Assembly (NCBI GenBank): GCA_037447655.1
Contig: JBBHKE010000060.1
Span: forward strand, 64,001-107,618
DNA length: 43,618 nt
Direction: 5' to 3'
Source of the DNA: Zygnema cylindricum
Taxonomy: Eukaryota > Streptophyta > Zygnematophyceae > Zygnematales > Zygnemataceae
Shown here piece after piece: positions 1-11,212 of this stretch. Position 1 is the stretch's first letter; each line of letters opens with the position of its first letter. The translations under genes and the position numbers were made by a program. A model generated the notes under the pieces. That model was not told the origin of the DNA. It worked only from the letters and a program-made list of their open reading frames with translations, and searched no databases.

Positions 1-213
1 GAAACGTAATGGCAAAAAGACGCGACAAACCTTGAAGGTCGCGGCAAACTTTGAATGTCGGTGGATGTCAGACGGAGCGTGCGAGGATATTTTCACATGA
101 CCTGCATTAAACGTGGCAGGAGGCACATGGCGTGTACGACGTGCAGGCCTGTGATCGCTTGTACAACGTAGATTTTTTTTTTAACTTTTCACGTGTACCA
201 ATGGAAATTATCT

Positions 214-273
214 AGTGGGCCCCAACTCTCCTAGGCGAGGAGAGTTGGGGCTAGGAGAGTTGGGGGGCCCACT
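214..273. repeat. GC-rich hairpin (inverted repeat)
   Basis: The arms at 214-233 and 251-273 are inverted copies (AGTGGGCCCC..CTCCTAG against CTAGGAGAG..GGGCCCACT). The word GGAGAGTTGGGG also occurs twice in tandem inside. It can fold into a stable hairpin. The word CGATTGCTTCGCGGAT lies 12 bases downstream (286-301) and recurs in the palindrome at the other end of the window, so this may be the end of a foldback element. Confidence 0.7.
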
Positions 274-588
274 GGATGATGTGCTCGATTGCTTCGCGGA
301 TCTCAAAATGTGAAACATCCAACGCTCAGGAATTACGCCTACATCATTGGAGCTTCCCGACAGCCTTCCAGTAACGATGTTTCGTCTGACAAAAGATAAA
401 AATGGTACGGCACTGTACGTCACTGTACGAAAAAGTACGGCATCCAGTAACGAATCCCACTTTTCGCCTAATGGAACGTCACCCTTATCGGTTCTTGTAA
501 ATGTACGGATACGTTTACTGATTGTCGTGTCTTCCATTCGGTTGCGTGTTTCATTCTGGTTGGTACCACGTATGTGAACCATTCAGAT

Positions 589-1514
589 GCTAAAAATCAT
601 AGAGGTTTCATTCGTTAAAATTTTGAAATTTTTACGATTATGCATTATTTTTAGGGTTTTTTGAACTTTTCGTAAATTTCGTATACTTTTCATGTACGGA
701 TGGAGTGTACGAATTGAATGTACGGATGTTTTTTTTTAAGTTAGAAGAACACCGTGAATCGCTGTTAGAGTTAAGAAATCGATACAGTTTCCAATGCTTT
801 TAAGGTAGCCGCGAAAGTCTGTGTTCACATAACACGTTCTCGCTATTTTCTCTCGTCTTTTATGACTTGCAATCAAATTTGAGTACTCTTTTCCATGCGA
901 CGCACTCGATTTCCCCTAACGACGCCTTTATCCAACAATAATTTTGTACGTCTGTACAGAATACTGAGCAGTTCTAGTACGGACTGACACATTTTGCCTC
1001 GTCTTTTTGACTTGGAATCAAATCTGAGTACGCTTTTCCGTGCGACGCACTTAATTTTCCCTTTCGACGCTATTCTCTGACACTTATTTTGTACGTCTGT
1101 ACGAAATAATGAGCAGTTCTAGTACGGACTGACACATTTTTACATTGCACTATCTATAAATATTCGACATTAGAATAATTAACGCTAGTTAAAAAGTACC
1201 AATGCTGATGTAAACTTTTTTTTGCGTAAAATTTTATTAACTGCAATTTTTTTACATGCGCGTATTGGGCAATGAAAAAAATAGGGAGTACTCTCCTAAC
1301 GTGCTAATAAAAAAACCGTTACTTTAATACATGGGCACATACTCTAAGTTGTAGTAGTAATTTTGATGAAATTTTACGTATTTTTATTTTATAATTAAGT
1401 CAAAGTCGGTCAACGCATTTAAAAAATGTGAAATTTTGAATAATGCGCATATGCATTCTTTTTAAAGTTTTTTACAGTGCGCATACTACGAATGAAACCT
1501 CTATGCTAAAAATC
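589..1514. mobile_element. Mutator-like non-autonomous DNA transposon with target duplication
   Basis: The element body is 599-1504. It starts with ATAGAGGTTTCATTCGT and ends with the exact inverted copy (17-bp terminal inverted repeats). It is flanked on both sides by the same 10 bases, GCTAAAAATC (589-598 and 1505-1514), which is a target-site duplication. A duplication of 9-10 bp suits Mutator-like elements. The 906-bp body has no credible transposase frame, so it would depend on an enzyme supplied elsewhere. The assignment rests on duplication length and terminal repeats only. Confidence 0.8.
852..1140. repeat. Tandem duplication, period about 146 bp
   Basis: Unit 1 (852-995) and unit 2 (998-1140) share CTCGTCTTT, TGCGACGCAC, TTTTGTACGTCTGTAC and GCAGTTCTAGTACGGACTG in the same order. 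They have diverged by scattered substitutions. Both units lie inside the Mutator-like element. Confidence 0.8.
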
Positions 1515-3388
1515 TAGAAAGAATCTTCGAACGCCAAGCATGAATATACAGTACTAATTGTCTATTTGAACCAACCGAGCTAAAAAGTGACCCGTACGGA
1601 GTGTACTATAATGTACTCTCTGTCGGCCATATTTTACAGGGAAACTTTATACTGAAAAGCAATATATGTAGTGAAAATGCGAATGTCAAAGAAATTTCAA
1701 ACGCAGTGCAGGAGGGCACCACAAACTTTGAAGGTGGGAGCGTCATAATTTCGGTGGACTCGCATCCACCCCGGCGTATTTCACATGGCCTATACCAAGT
1801 GTAGGCACCCAGTCGCGCGTTCATCGTGGATTTTATTTGGGATGATAATTTTAGGGTATGTCCCTATTTACAGAAGTATCAACTTTTTCGTGTCGATTTC
1901 CCCCAAAACGCAGTTCCGTACAAGAGAAACTTTAGCCGTACAAAAAAAAAAAATCTTTAAAAGTACAACAAACGTCAAGTCGATACTTTGAATGTACTGC
2001 ATGTTTGTCGTCATGTGAACGTATTTTGGCGTTTTCCCTTTTTCGACCCCCGGGCAAGAGAATCCAACCCGTCAAGAAACTTCATCAGAAATCGCCTCGC
2101 AATTGGATTTTAGGGAAAGTATCACCCAGACAACGAATGAAAAACGGTCTGCGCACGCGCCACACGAGTTGGAAAATTTTGGGACGAGGGAGAGCACTCG
2201 CTATTATTCTCCCTACCTGTCACGTGCATGTACCGGAAAGACGAGAGCATGTACGGAAACAAATCTGCAGGGGTCTCGGACCTTCACTTCCATTCATGGG
2301 TCTTTTGCAGAATTTTGCGCCATCGTCGCCTCTCCCCTCTCCCTCTTACACTATCGCTTGTACCTCTCACTTTTTAGAATGAGGCACGACAATACAGGTA
2401 TGAAATGAAAGATATTTGAAAAAAAAAAATTGACTACCTTTATGTATGTTTTTATGCCAAGTCGAGTGAAAAAAGTAAAGAGAACGAAATCGGATAGCCA
2501 TGATCTTGAATTTCTAAAGTCGACGTTGTCACAAGTGAGCATGACGTCACAATGTCACAAAACCCTAAGCATCTACAACGTCACAAAATTACAAAAATCT
2601 AAACGTCTACAATTGTCGTTGTTTTTGTTGGCGTCACCGATTGTCGAAAGTTTCGTAGTCGTTCTTCATCCGTCACAAAATTGTACCTACGTCTACAGCC
2701 GTCACATGTCAAAGTTCTGATTTCAATTTCGCACACGCTCTTCAAAGTAATACGGAGAATCTTACTACAATCCACTTTATCAAAGTACCGATTACATAAG
2801 GACGCACCCCCATATATTCAGTGTGGGCAAAGTGTCCCTTTTGAAGACATTCGCACACACTGGAGGGTTAACTATGTGGCGTCTCGGGTTAAAGAAGCAA
2901 TCTATTTGACGGTCAACGTTAACGCCTATAACCTTGGAGATTCATCAGTAAATATCTTTTCCGTGAATAAAAAAAACTGGTTCGGAATTGTATGAAAGAG
3001 TACCATAAACCTCACTTTTTCGCTAATGGAGGTCCGACCTATGCGATCAATATGTTACAATAAGCTTTGTCTGTACGGTAATGTCCGTACGACTACTGGC
3101 AACGTATGATATACGAGAGCCCTCATAGACTTGCCAGTTGCCACACCTGCGAAACGAGAAATCAATGTTGGATGGCACTACATGAAATTGACAATAATCG
3201 AAAACTTCACGGTATTGAACTGTGTTGAGCACAGCTGTTGACGAGCGTCTAAAATTGCTCGAACCCATACGATGACGTCAACTTCGAAATGTAGCCGGTG
3301 AGATCGACGCATTGCTCGCGAATGGACGTCGACCAATGTGCTGAAGTTTGCACCGGACAACCCCGTATTGTATCTTGTCTTCGAATTA
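1515..3388. other. Intergenic, no gene recognised
   Basis: Open frames here reach at most about 125 codons and show no recognisable domain, splice pattern or codon bias. The stretch is AT-rich with frequent GTAC and GTACGG words, like the repeats around it, and is probably decayed repeat DNA. Confidence 0.5.
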
Positions 3389-3894
3389 CAGTACACCGCC
3401 AATCGTTATATTCTCCAATAGTGTAGTTCATTCTTATTTTTTCTTTATTCTATTTAGGGTTATTTCCAGTACGTTGTCTCTTAAATAGAGTGGTGTACGG
3501 TCAGTGTCAGACCTTACATAAATGTACCTTTTTAAGTTAAAAAGTACAATAAATTGGTTTCTGTAACCGCGGACGCATGAGAATGTGCGTTCTAAAAAGG
3601 AAAAAAAACTAGGTCGTAAAAAATCCCGATCGCACATATTCGTCCGACAGCCGCGTTTCGACCGTGTGAATGTACGATTTGTTTACAATTTGTCACATTT
3701 GTACGGAGACCTATATTAATGTAAGCATGTTTGCGAGCGACATTTTTTTTTTCAAAGATCCAAATTACTATAATCAAACAATTAGAATGTATGATTTTTT
3801 CCAAAATTTCCAAATTCTTAAATAGCGTACACCACTGTATTTGGTTGTATACGCTAAAGAAACCTACAAGCTAATAACGATTGGCGGTGTACTG
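3389..3894. mobile_element. MITE with 21-bp terminal inverted repeats
   Basis: It starts CAGTACACCGCCAATCGTTAT and ends with the exact inverted copy, ATAACGATTGGCGGTGTACTG. No transposase frame lies between. A second inner pair, around CTTAAATAGAGTGGTGTAC (about 3479) and TCTTAAATAGCGTACACCAC (about 3817), extends the foldback. The termini relate it to the elements at 10718, 11025, 18624, 19676 and 29821. I see no clean target duplication. Confidence 0.75.
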
Positions 3895-4075
3895 AATCTT
3901 GCAATTTTCGCGCTACGGACAAATGGTGAGAGCGGTGAGAGGAGGCGGTGCACGCGTCCACGTCGCCCCCCTTTCATTTCGTTTTACGACGCGTCGCGCC
4001 GCGCGGACGTCGTGTGTATAAATATGTTTAGGGTTTTTATTTTTTCTCACTTGTAAGGTACCCGAGCAGTACTGA

Positions 4076-5688
4076 ACTTAGGGTGTGTCCCCATGTGCAT
4101 AAGTAAGGGTTTTTTTCTGTCGTTTTGCCGTAAAACTTAGCGTCGTACTGCCTAAGTTGCAACTGTACGAAGGAATCGCAAATTTGTAGAGTACAGTTTG
4201 CGTCATCCTTGAACTTAGAATGTACGAAAATTTGTCGTCATGTGCTTTTCGACCCACTTCTACGACAAAAAACGTCATCTTCAAACCTTTGTTTAAAACA
4301 CATGCGCGATGTGATTTAAAATTAGGTTTTTTTGATTGACAAATAGGAACATTTTTTTCGCACGTGCCTTAAATTTCGAAAAGTTTCATACGATTTCCAA
4401 GGACAAAGAAAAGTAAATAGTTCTCTATGTTATGTCCGTTTGCGTTATAATAAGACGAAAACAAGTACACAGTTTGTTTGATTTTGTCCGTTTTCGTCCA
4501 GTAAAGATTTTTTATTTGCAGGGGTCTTCAAATTCCGATGCCATTTCACCTCGAGCGGATAGGCGACGCGAAGGGCAAAGCGCATCTTCTTCAACCGTGA
4601 AACTGCCAGACTGGAATGCGCTACGTCTAGAATGTCACGGTAAGACATGCGACGTCACAAAGCAGTTCCAAAAAATAACGTGCGACCACAGATTGTAGAC
4701 GTTGACAACCGTCACAGGTATTGTCGACGTATACAACCGTGACAAGCGTAAGTTGCGATTTCGTCATTAACATAGGGACACTTGAAAACCGGGTCCGGCA
4801 GATCCGTGCTAAAATACAAAGTAAGTTCGCTAAGTTACAAGTACATGGGGACATAATACAAAGTAAGTTCGCTAAGTTACAAGTACATGGGGACATACCT
4901 TTAGGGTGTGTCCCCATGTACTTGTAACTTAGCGAAATTACTTTGTATTTTAGCGCGGATCCGCCGGACCCGGTGTTCAAGTGTCCCTATGTCTGTAAGG
5001 ACGAAATCGTAACTTACGCTTGTGACGATTGTATACGTCGACAATACCTGTGATGGTTGTCAACGTCTACAATCTGTGGTCGCACGTTGTTTTTTGTACC
5101 TGCGTGTGACGTCGCATGTCTTACCGTGACATTGTAGACGTAGCGCCTTCCAGCCTGTGCAATTTCACGGTCGAAGAAGATGCGCTTTGTCTTCGCGTCG
5201 CCTGTCCGCTCGACGTGAAATGGCATCGGAATTTGAAGACCCCTGCAAAAAAAGAAATCCGTACTAGACGAAAACGGACAAATCCAAACAAATTGTGTAC
5301 TTTTCTTTGTCGTATTAGAACGCAAACGGACAAAACATAGCGAACTATGTTCTTTTCTTTGTCCTTGGAAATCGTAGGATTTTTGTCGAAGTTTACGGCA
5401 CGTGCGAAAGTATGTTCCTATTTGTCAATCGAAAAAACCTAATTTTAAATCACATCGCGCATGTGTTTTAAAGATAAGGTTGAAGATGACGTTTTTTGTC
5501 GTCGAAGTGGGTCGAAAAGCACAAGACGACAACTTTTCGTACATCCTAAGTTCAGGGATGACGCAAATTGTACTCTACAAATTTGCGATTCCTTCGTACG
5601 GTTGCAACTTAGGCAGTACGGCGCTAAGTTTTACAGCAAAACGACAGGAAAAAACCCTTGCTTATGCACATGGGGACACACCCTAAGT
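4076..5688. mobile_element. Foldback element, 1.6-kb near-complete palindrome
   Basis: Positions p and about 9764-p are complementary over nearly the whole length, so two arms of about 0.8 kb meet near 4882 with almost no spacer. The outer ends read ACTTAGGGTGTGTCCCCATG and its complement. The same GGGTGTGTCCCCATGT word appears again at the centre (about 4904), so the element looks like two smaller inverted units joined. A 42-bp block is duplicated in tandem at 4813-4854 and 4855-4896, in the left arm only. The frames inside are short and not recognisable as transposase. Confidence 0.85.
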
Positions 5689-5766
5689 CTGTATTACTGT
5701 GCCTTAACTCGAAAAGTTAGAAACTGTATGTTTTTGATATTAAATGTAATAAAAATTAGAGCATAA

Positions 5767-5839
5767 GCCGACCTAGCTCAGCTGGTAGAGCGCCAGGCTT
5801 TTAACCTGGTGGTCGTGGGTTCGAGCCCCACGGTCGGCG
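5767..5839 (+). tRNA. trnK-UUU: tRNA-Lys (anticodon UUU)
   Basis: The 73-nt cloverleaf is complete. The acceptor stem GCCGACC pairs with GGTCGGC, with discriminator G5839. The D stem is GCTC/GAGC and the anticodon stem CCAGG/CCTGG. The loop CTTTTAA places TTT as the anticodon, and the T stem is GTGGG/CCCAC with loop TTCGAGC. The internal pol III B box reads GGTTCGAGCCC (5818-5828). No intron is present. The first run of five T is at 5932-5936, giving a trailer of about 92 nt. The gene ends 222 bp before the GPATCH11-like start codon on the same strand. Confidence 0.97.
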
Positions 5840-6061
5840 GTCAAGGAGTATTCATCTATTTGAGTCGATATTCAGGATTTGTCCTAAGGGACGTTATCTG
5901 TTTCCCTTCATCTTAAGGTTCAATTAAATACTTTTTGGTTACCGTCGGTTTTTTTGTAAGCACAAAGAAAAGGTCCATCAATGAACCTCGGATCAATGAA
6001 GTCCGTACGAGTTAAAGAACTGGTTCGCGGACAGATCTGTACTTTGAATTTTATTTGACTA

Positions 6062-8381
6062 ATGGCGGCATCCAACTTCGCACTTGTGGAAGAGAGCGAT
6101 GTAGAGGACTACATGGCTGACGTCAGCCATTTTGTCCCTAGTGAAGAGGACAACACCTCGTCTGTAAGTGCCCCACGTGGCATACATATGGGGAGGGAGA
6201 AGATTCTTTCCAGTAAACTTGTGAATTGATAACCTCCAACTACCAGGATTGTCTGAAAGACTAAACAGGCGGTGGGGCAGAGGGAGGAAAAAAATTGTGA
6301 GAAAAGATCTGGGAAGGACCAATTGAAACTCCAATCATAAGTTGAAGAAAAATGAAAAAAAAAGACAAAGATAAAGGAAAAAAACGCAGACAAAAAATAA
6401 ACCAAAGATCATGGTGGTAAACCTTGTATGAAATTCTAAAGAGAATTTTGTTTTATTAAACTTTTGTTTCATTAAAATTTTGTTTTATTAGAATTTTGTT
6501 TTATTAAATTTTTGTTTTATTAAAATTTTGTTTTATTGGAATAGTTAGAGGTATTAGTACTGATGCACAGTATTTTGTCTCCATCAAATCAACATTTTTT
6601 TTTTTTTTTTTGTTTTTTTTTTTTAAGAAAGAAAAAAGAGTCGAAGTAATTTGTGCTTGAACTTTCTCTCTCCTTTTTTCCTCACCATTCTTTTTATTTA
6701 CTAAAATTTTCAGTCAAATTGTAAAAGTATGCGTACATACCTATACTGTGTGTAATTTATGTTTACGAGCCACATTTTTCCATCTTGACATTGATTTTTT
6801 ACTATTATTAATTTAGTAATCGTTATTTTTTTTTTTTTTGTTTTGGTTTTTTTCCTTCAGCGGTCAAAAAAAGTGACGCTAAGATTTGTGCAGAAAGAAA
6901 AACTTTCCAGAAAAAATTGGCAACCAAAAGCAGCAAAAAAAGATGAAAAAAAAAGTGAAGAGAGTTTACGACAGATGGGTTTAGAAACTTCCATTTCGAG
7001 TGATAATATCGGATTTAAACTTCTTCAACAAATGGGTTATAAACCCGGTAAAGCAATTGGAAAAACAGGATTTGGCCAAATCGACCCTATTAAAGTGGAT
7101 GTAAAAAGGGGAAAGGGGGGTTTAGGAAGAGACGAAATCGTGAAAGAGGACAAGAAAAGGAAGGAGGAAAGAGCCTTGAAAAAAATGGAAGAGAAAAACA
7201 ATGAAATAGCAAATTTAGAGAAGGGATACCAAAATCTGAGAAGAGACCAATGGGAAATGAGGAAGTTAAAACGGGAAATAAAAAGGGCAAAGAATGCGTT
7301 GCATTTACTTGACGAGAAAAAAATGGGGTTTTCAAATTTAGAAAAAGTAAATGAAGATTTGTCAGAGAAAGAAGACGAAAAACTTGCAGAAAACGACGAG
7401 TACAATATCGATGATGATGAAGACGAAATATTTTTTCTTCGAAAACGAAGAAAAAAAAAATTGGGGAATAAGAAGGATTGGAATGAAGATGAGGACGAGG
7501 ACGAGGATGAAGACCAAAAGGCAAAAGAAGACAAGCCGACTCAAGAGGTGTGTTTTTTTTTTTTTTCATTTTTAGTTTTAACTGGTCCATATCTGTGTGA
7601 GAAGAAAATCTATTGCCGTTTTTTCCTTTTTGTGAGTTAGGGATTTGACGTTCTTAAGACTTTATTTCTGCTACCCCTTCTCCCTTTTTATTTTTGTTTT
7701 TTTTGTGAGTTTGCATTTCCTGTTTTTTGGGTCCTTACTGTTGAGTCTCTTAAGCTGTGTAAGGAAAAGTGGGGATCAAACCGTTTTTTTTTTTAGTATT
7801 ACTATTTTTTTCTCTAATTTAATTATAGTTTCACCTATACCTTTGTTCTCTTTTCATGTTTTTTTGTTCCTTTTTTGTTGTTATTTTTGGTTTTGGCTTT
7901 TTCTTTTATGTTTACGAACCGGATTCCCTCGAGTCTCTAATATTTTCTCCAGTTAGTGTTATTATTTATGTTTTGATGACCCAATTTTTTCCTTTTCATG
8001 TTGTTGTTGTTTTTTGGAGACAGATATTACAAGAACTTTTATATCGGCTTCGAAATGAATATTTGTATTGCATTTACTGTGGATTTGAGGTACTTTATCC
8101 TAAACTTAACATTTTTGAAGAAAAAAAGATAATTAAAGAATAAGTCAAACTTCATATACTTTTGATTTGAATCGATTCAAACTTCAAATTGCATATTAAA
8201 ATATTTCTAGAAAGCTTTTTGCTTTTACCTTTGAAAATTCAACATAAAATAAACACAAATCTATGGAACCCTTCATCGCCACTCTCTTTACCCCTCTCAT
8301 TTTTTATTTCTGGGTATGCAGTATTCTTCAAAAAATGAGCTCGATGTAAAATGTCCGGGAGAAAATGAAGAAAGTCACTAA
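6062..8381 (+). CDS. GPATCH11: G-patch domain protein, GPATCH11/CCDC75-like
   Basis: Spliced model: exons 6062-6163, 6861-7547, 8024-8089 and 8322-8381, with GT..AG junctions all in phase 0, giving 304 residues. The first ATG opens a short acidic N-terminus (VEESDVEDYM) typical of this family. Residues about 80-126 form the G-patch: NIGFKLLQQMGYKPGKAIG followed by a glycine-rich GKGGLG stretch. A charged coiled-coil region runs to about 185, then an acidic tract (about 198-252). The last two small exons encode the C-terminal DUF4187 module, with C279-x2-C282, then CPG (C296) and a terminal histidine (H304), probably a small zinc-binding fold. Known: family members are nuclear, and the animal protein is linked to kinetochore and spliceosome material. 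Inference: the same general RNA-associated role here. Exons 3 and 4 are only 66 and 60 nt, but they carry exactly the expected motifs, so the model is well supported. Confidence 0.92.
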
Positions 8382-8873
8382 AAAAAAAAAAAAAAAAAGA
8401 AGGCGGAAAGGAAAAAAAAACACATTGGCTTAAAATAACACGATGGAAAGATGATTGGAATTGAGATAGGACAAAAGCTGTAAGAAAAGATGAATCAGAA
8501 AAGACAAATCAATACAATTGCTTCAAAACAAAAAGACAAGGGAAGAAAAGTAAAGACAAGAAATGTAAAGACAAATCGTAGGCAAAAATAAAGGCAAAAA
8601 CAGTTTTGTACACATGTCGTCACAGCCTCCGATACAGTAACTAGATAAAATAAAAAGAAAGGACATAAGAAGGTTAGTTTGACAGACAGTCTTTCTTTTT
8701 TTCCCTTGAATGTCCTTTTTCCCTATCGTGATTCCATTTTTTTGTCCTTTTGGAGAAAGTTTGATCATTCATCTTTTTTTATTATTTATTTGCAGAGGCG
8801 TTTTGTATTTAGTATGTGTGTGTGTATACACGTTTATATTATCCATCTTACATATGTGTATATGTGTATATAT
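8382..8873. other. 3' flank of the GPATCH11-like gene, A-rich
   Basis: The stop codon runs directly into an A tract, followed by AG-rich DNA without frames of interest. An AATAAA-type word occurs near 8646 and could serve as a poly(A) signal, but other A-rich words nearby make this uncertain. Confidence 0.4.
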
Positions 8874-9759
8874 ACATACATACATATATACATACATACA
8901 TATATACATACATACATACATACATACATACATACATACATACATACATACATACATACATACATACATACATACATTCATACATACATACATACATACA
9001 TACATACATACATACATACATACATACATACATACATACATGTATGTATGTATGTATGTATGTATCTTATACATGTATGTATCTTATACATGTATGTATG
9101 TATGTATGTATGTATGTATGTATGTATGTATGTATGTATGTATGTGTGTATACATACATACATGCATGCATGCATACATACATACATACATACATACATA
9201 CATACATACATACATACATACATACATACATACATACATACATACATACATACATACATACATACATACATACATACATACATACATACATACATACATA
9301 CATACATACATACATACATACATACATACATACATACATACATACATACATACATACATACATACATACATACATACATACATACATACATACATACATA
9401 CATACATACATACATACATACATACATACATACATACATACATACATACATACATACATACATACATACATACATACATACATACATACATACATACATA
9501 CATACATACATACATACATACATACATACATACATACATACATACATACATACATACATACATACATACATACATACATACATACATACATACATACATA
9601 CATACATACATACATACATACATACATACATACATACATACATACATACATACATACATACATACATACATACATACATACATACATACATACATACATA
9701 CATACATACATACATACATACATACATACATACATACATACATACATACATACATACAT
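8874..9759. repeat. ATAC tetranucleotide microsatellite with an inverted block
   Basis: About 0.89 kb of (ATAC)n. From 9041 to 9150 the orientation flips to (TATG)n and includes two copies of TATGTATCTTATACATG, then returns to ATAC through a GCATGCATGCA step. The junctions near 9041 and 9150 create long inverted repeats that could extrude as cruciforms. The long Tyr/Ile/His/Thr frames here are artefacts of the repeat. Confidence 0.97.
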
Positions 9760-9831
9760 CACCAGTAACAAGCAAGGAAGGCTAAACCATGTCTTATATA
9801 GTGCACATTAATGACTGTTCACACTAACATA

Positions 9832-9940
9832 ATACATACATACATACATACATACATACATACATACATACATACATACATACATACATACATAGATACA
9901 TACATACATACATACATACATACATACATACATACATACA

Positions 9941-9987
<47 letters not shown>
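9832..9987. repeat. Second ATAC microsatellite ending in (TA)n
   Basis: About 135 bp of (ATAC)n with one ATAG interruption near 9895, ending in a pure TA run. It is separated from the larger tract by 72 bp of unique sequence. Confidence 0.95.
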
Positions 9988-10717
9988 TTCCCTTTTTTTT
10001 ATGGCTCCAAGTAAAAGGAAATGTTTGCATTTCTTCGAGCTATTTTGAATTTGATTGTTCTTCCGTCCAATGCGATCCTTTTTTTCTATGTTGTTTTTGT
10101 CTTTTGCCTGATTGATTTTTTTGTTGCGGTTGTGTACGAGTATTAATCAATTTGTTGTTTCATCGATCTTAAATTACAAGTGAGAATTTAAAAAAGGTAA
10201 TCAAAAAAAGAGATATCGTTTCATGGCTGTGGCTACTTTTCCAAATCAAGATTTGAATGTATTTCTCTTTTTCCAGATTACCTTTTATATTTTTTTTGTC
10301 TATTATAATCCTAAATTTGCTTCTGTGTCGTTTGTAGTTTCTAAAATAATGTTTAAATTATTTTTGCAATATATTATGCCTGTCAAATTCTGGTACAGTA
10401 GATATTGATTGGTACATCTTAAAGTATATTTGCTTTACTGTGAATCTCTATTACTGTAAAGAACTTACTGAACGTGGGGTTTATATTAGGGTTGTATATG
10501 GGTTTTCACCTATTTGAGGGATGATTCTTTATTTATTTATTTTTATATGTTTGTTCTATTTTTTTTTATTTTTTTTTATTTTTTTTTTATTTCATCTATT
10601 TATTTTTTAATTCAGCTTCAAATGACTTCGTTAATTTGGACCTGTTTAAAGAATGAGGGTGAAGAAAACAAAATGCGTGTTACTAATGCCATTTTGTGTT
10701 TAGAGGACGAGAAAAAC
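9988..10717. other. Intergenic, T-rich, no gene recognised
   Basis: Long T runs and short hydrophobic frames caused by T-richness. No domain, splice pattern or RNA gene was seen. Confidence 0.5.
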
Positions 10718-10952
10718 TACACCGCCCATTGTTAAAAGAGTTCAACATTTTTTGACATTTTTTTGTTTTTTGGGAGTCAAATGCGTACTCTGTGATGGAC
10801 CATTGGATTTTTTTTTTGAGGCAAGAAAACAGAAGCTAATGAATGGCTTACGATTGTGGCGCCATCGTTGGAAATCGAAAACGTATGTGACGAGAAAAAA
10901 AACTTTTCTCTGCCCGAAAAATGTTTTAACTCTAATAACGATGGGCGGTGTA
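10718..10952. mobile_element. MITE, 235 bp
   Basis: The ends TACACCGCCCATTGTTA and TAACGATGGGCGGTGTA are inverted copies with one mismatch. No coding capacity. The termini match those of the element at 11025-11212 closely, and the CACCGTGAATCGCTATTAG family more loosely. Confidence 0.75.
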
Positions 10953-11024
10953 GCGACGAATTAGCGCCAACAGAGATTTACGGTGTGAGTAGTGTTGACA
11001 ATTGTAAGCCGGTGACAACTGTAC

Positions 11025-11212
11025 TACATCGCCCATCATCACTAGAATAATATTTTGGATGTGACTTTTTTTGGCAAGAAATCACAAGTGTTAACCACAC
11101 TATTTAAGGACGTGGATTGCAATCGTGTCCTCTTGCACTAAATTAATATAATTGATTCTAATTTCGCATCAACACTAAGAAAACCCTAATGAAGATAACG
11201 ATGGGCGGTGTT
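11025..11212. mobile_element. MITE, 188 bp
   Basis: The left end TACATCGCCCATC and right end CGATGGGCGGTGT are inverted copies. The interior carries ACACTATTTAAGGACGTGGA, which recurs in the MITE at 18624-18827 and, in part, near 28733. This shows a shared ancestor. Confidence 0.65.

Noticed and set aside
2005-2720. Overlapping frames of about 100 codons
   Set aside because: No domain, no codon bias, no splice partners; expected by chance in this composition.
5116-5340. Frames within the 1.6-kb palindrome, such as MSYRDIVDVAPSS
   Set aside because: The same sequence is present inverted in the other arm with stops and shifts; nothing resembles a transposase.
7037-7590. Minus-strand frames rich in Ser and Phe opposite GPATCH11 exon 2
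   Set aside because: Shadow frames of the lysine/glutamate-rich exon; the plus strand has the domains and splice sites.
8679-9811. Long frames with Tyr-Ile-His-Thr or Cys-Met-Tyr-Val repeats on both strands
   Set aside because: They are translations of the ATAC microsatellite, open in every frame because the repeat has no stop codon.
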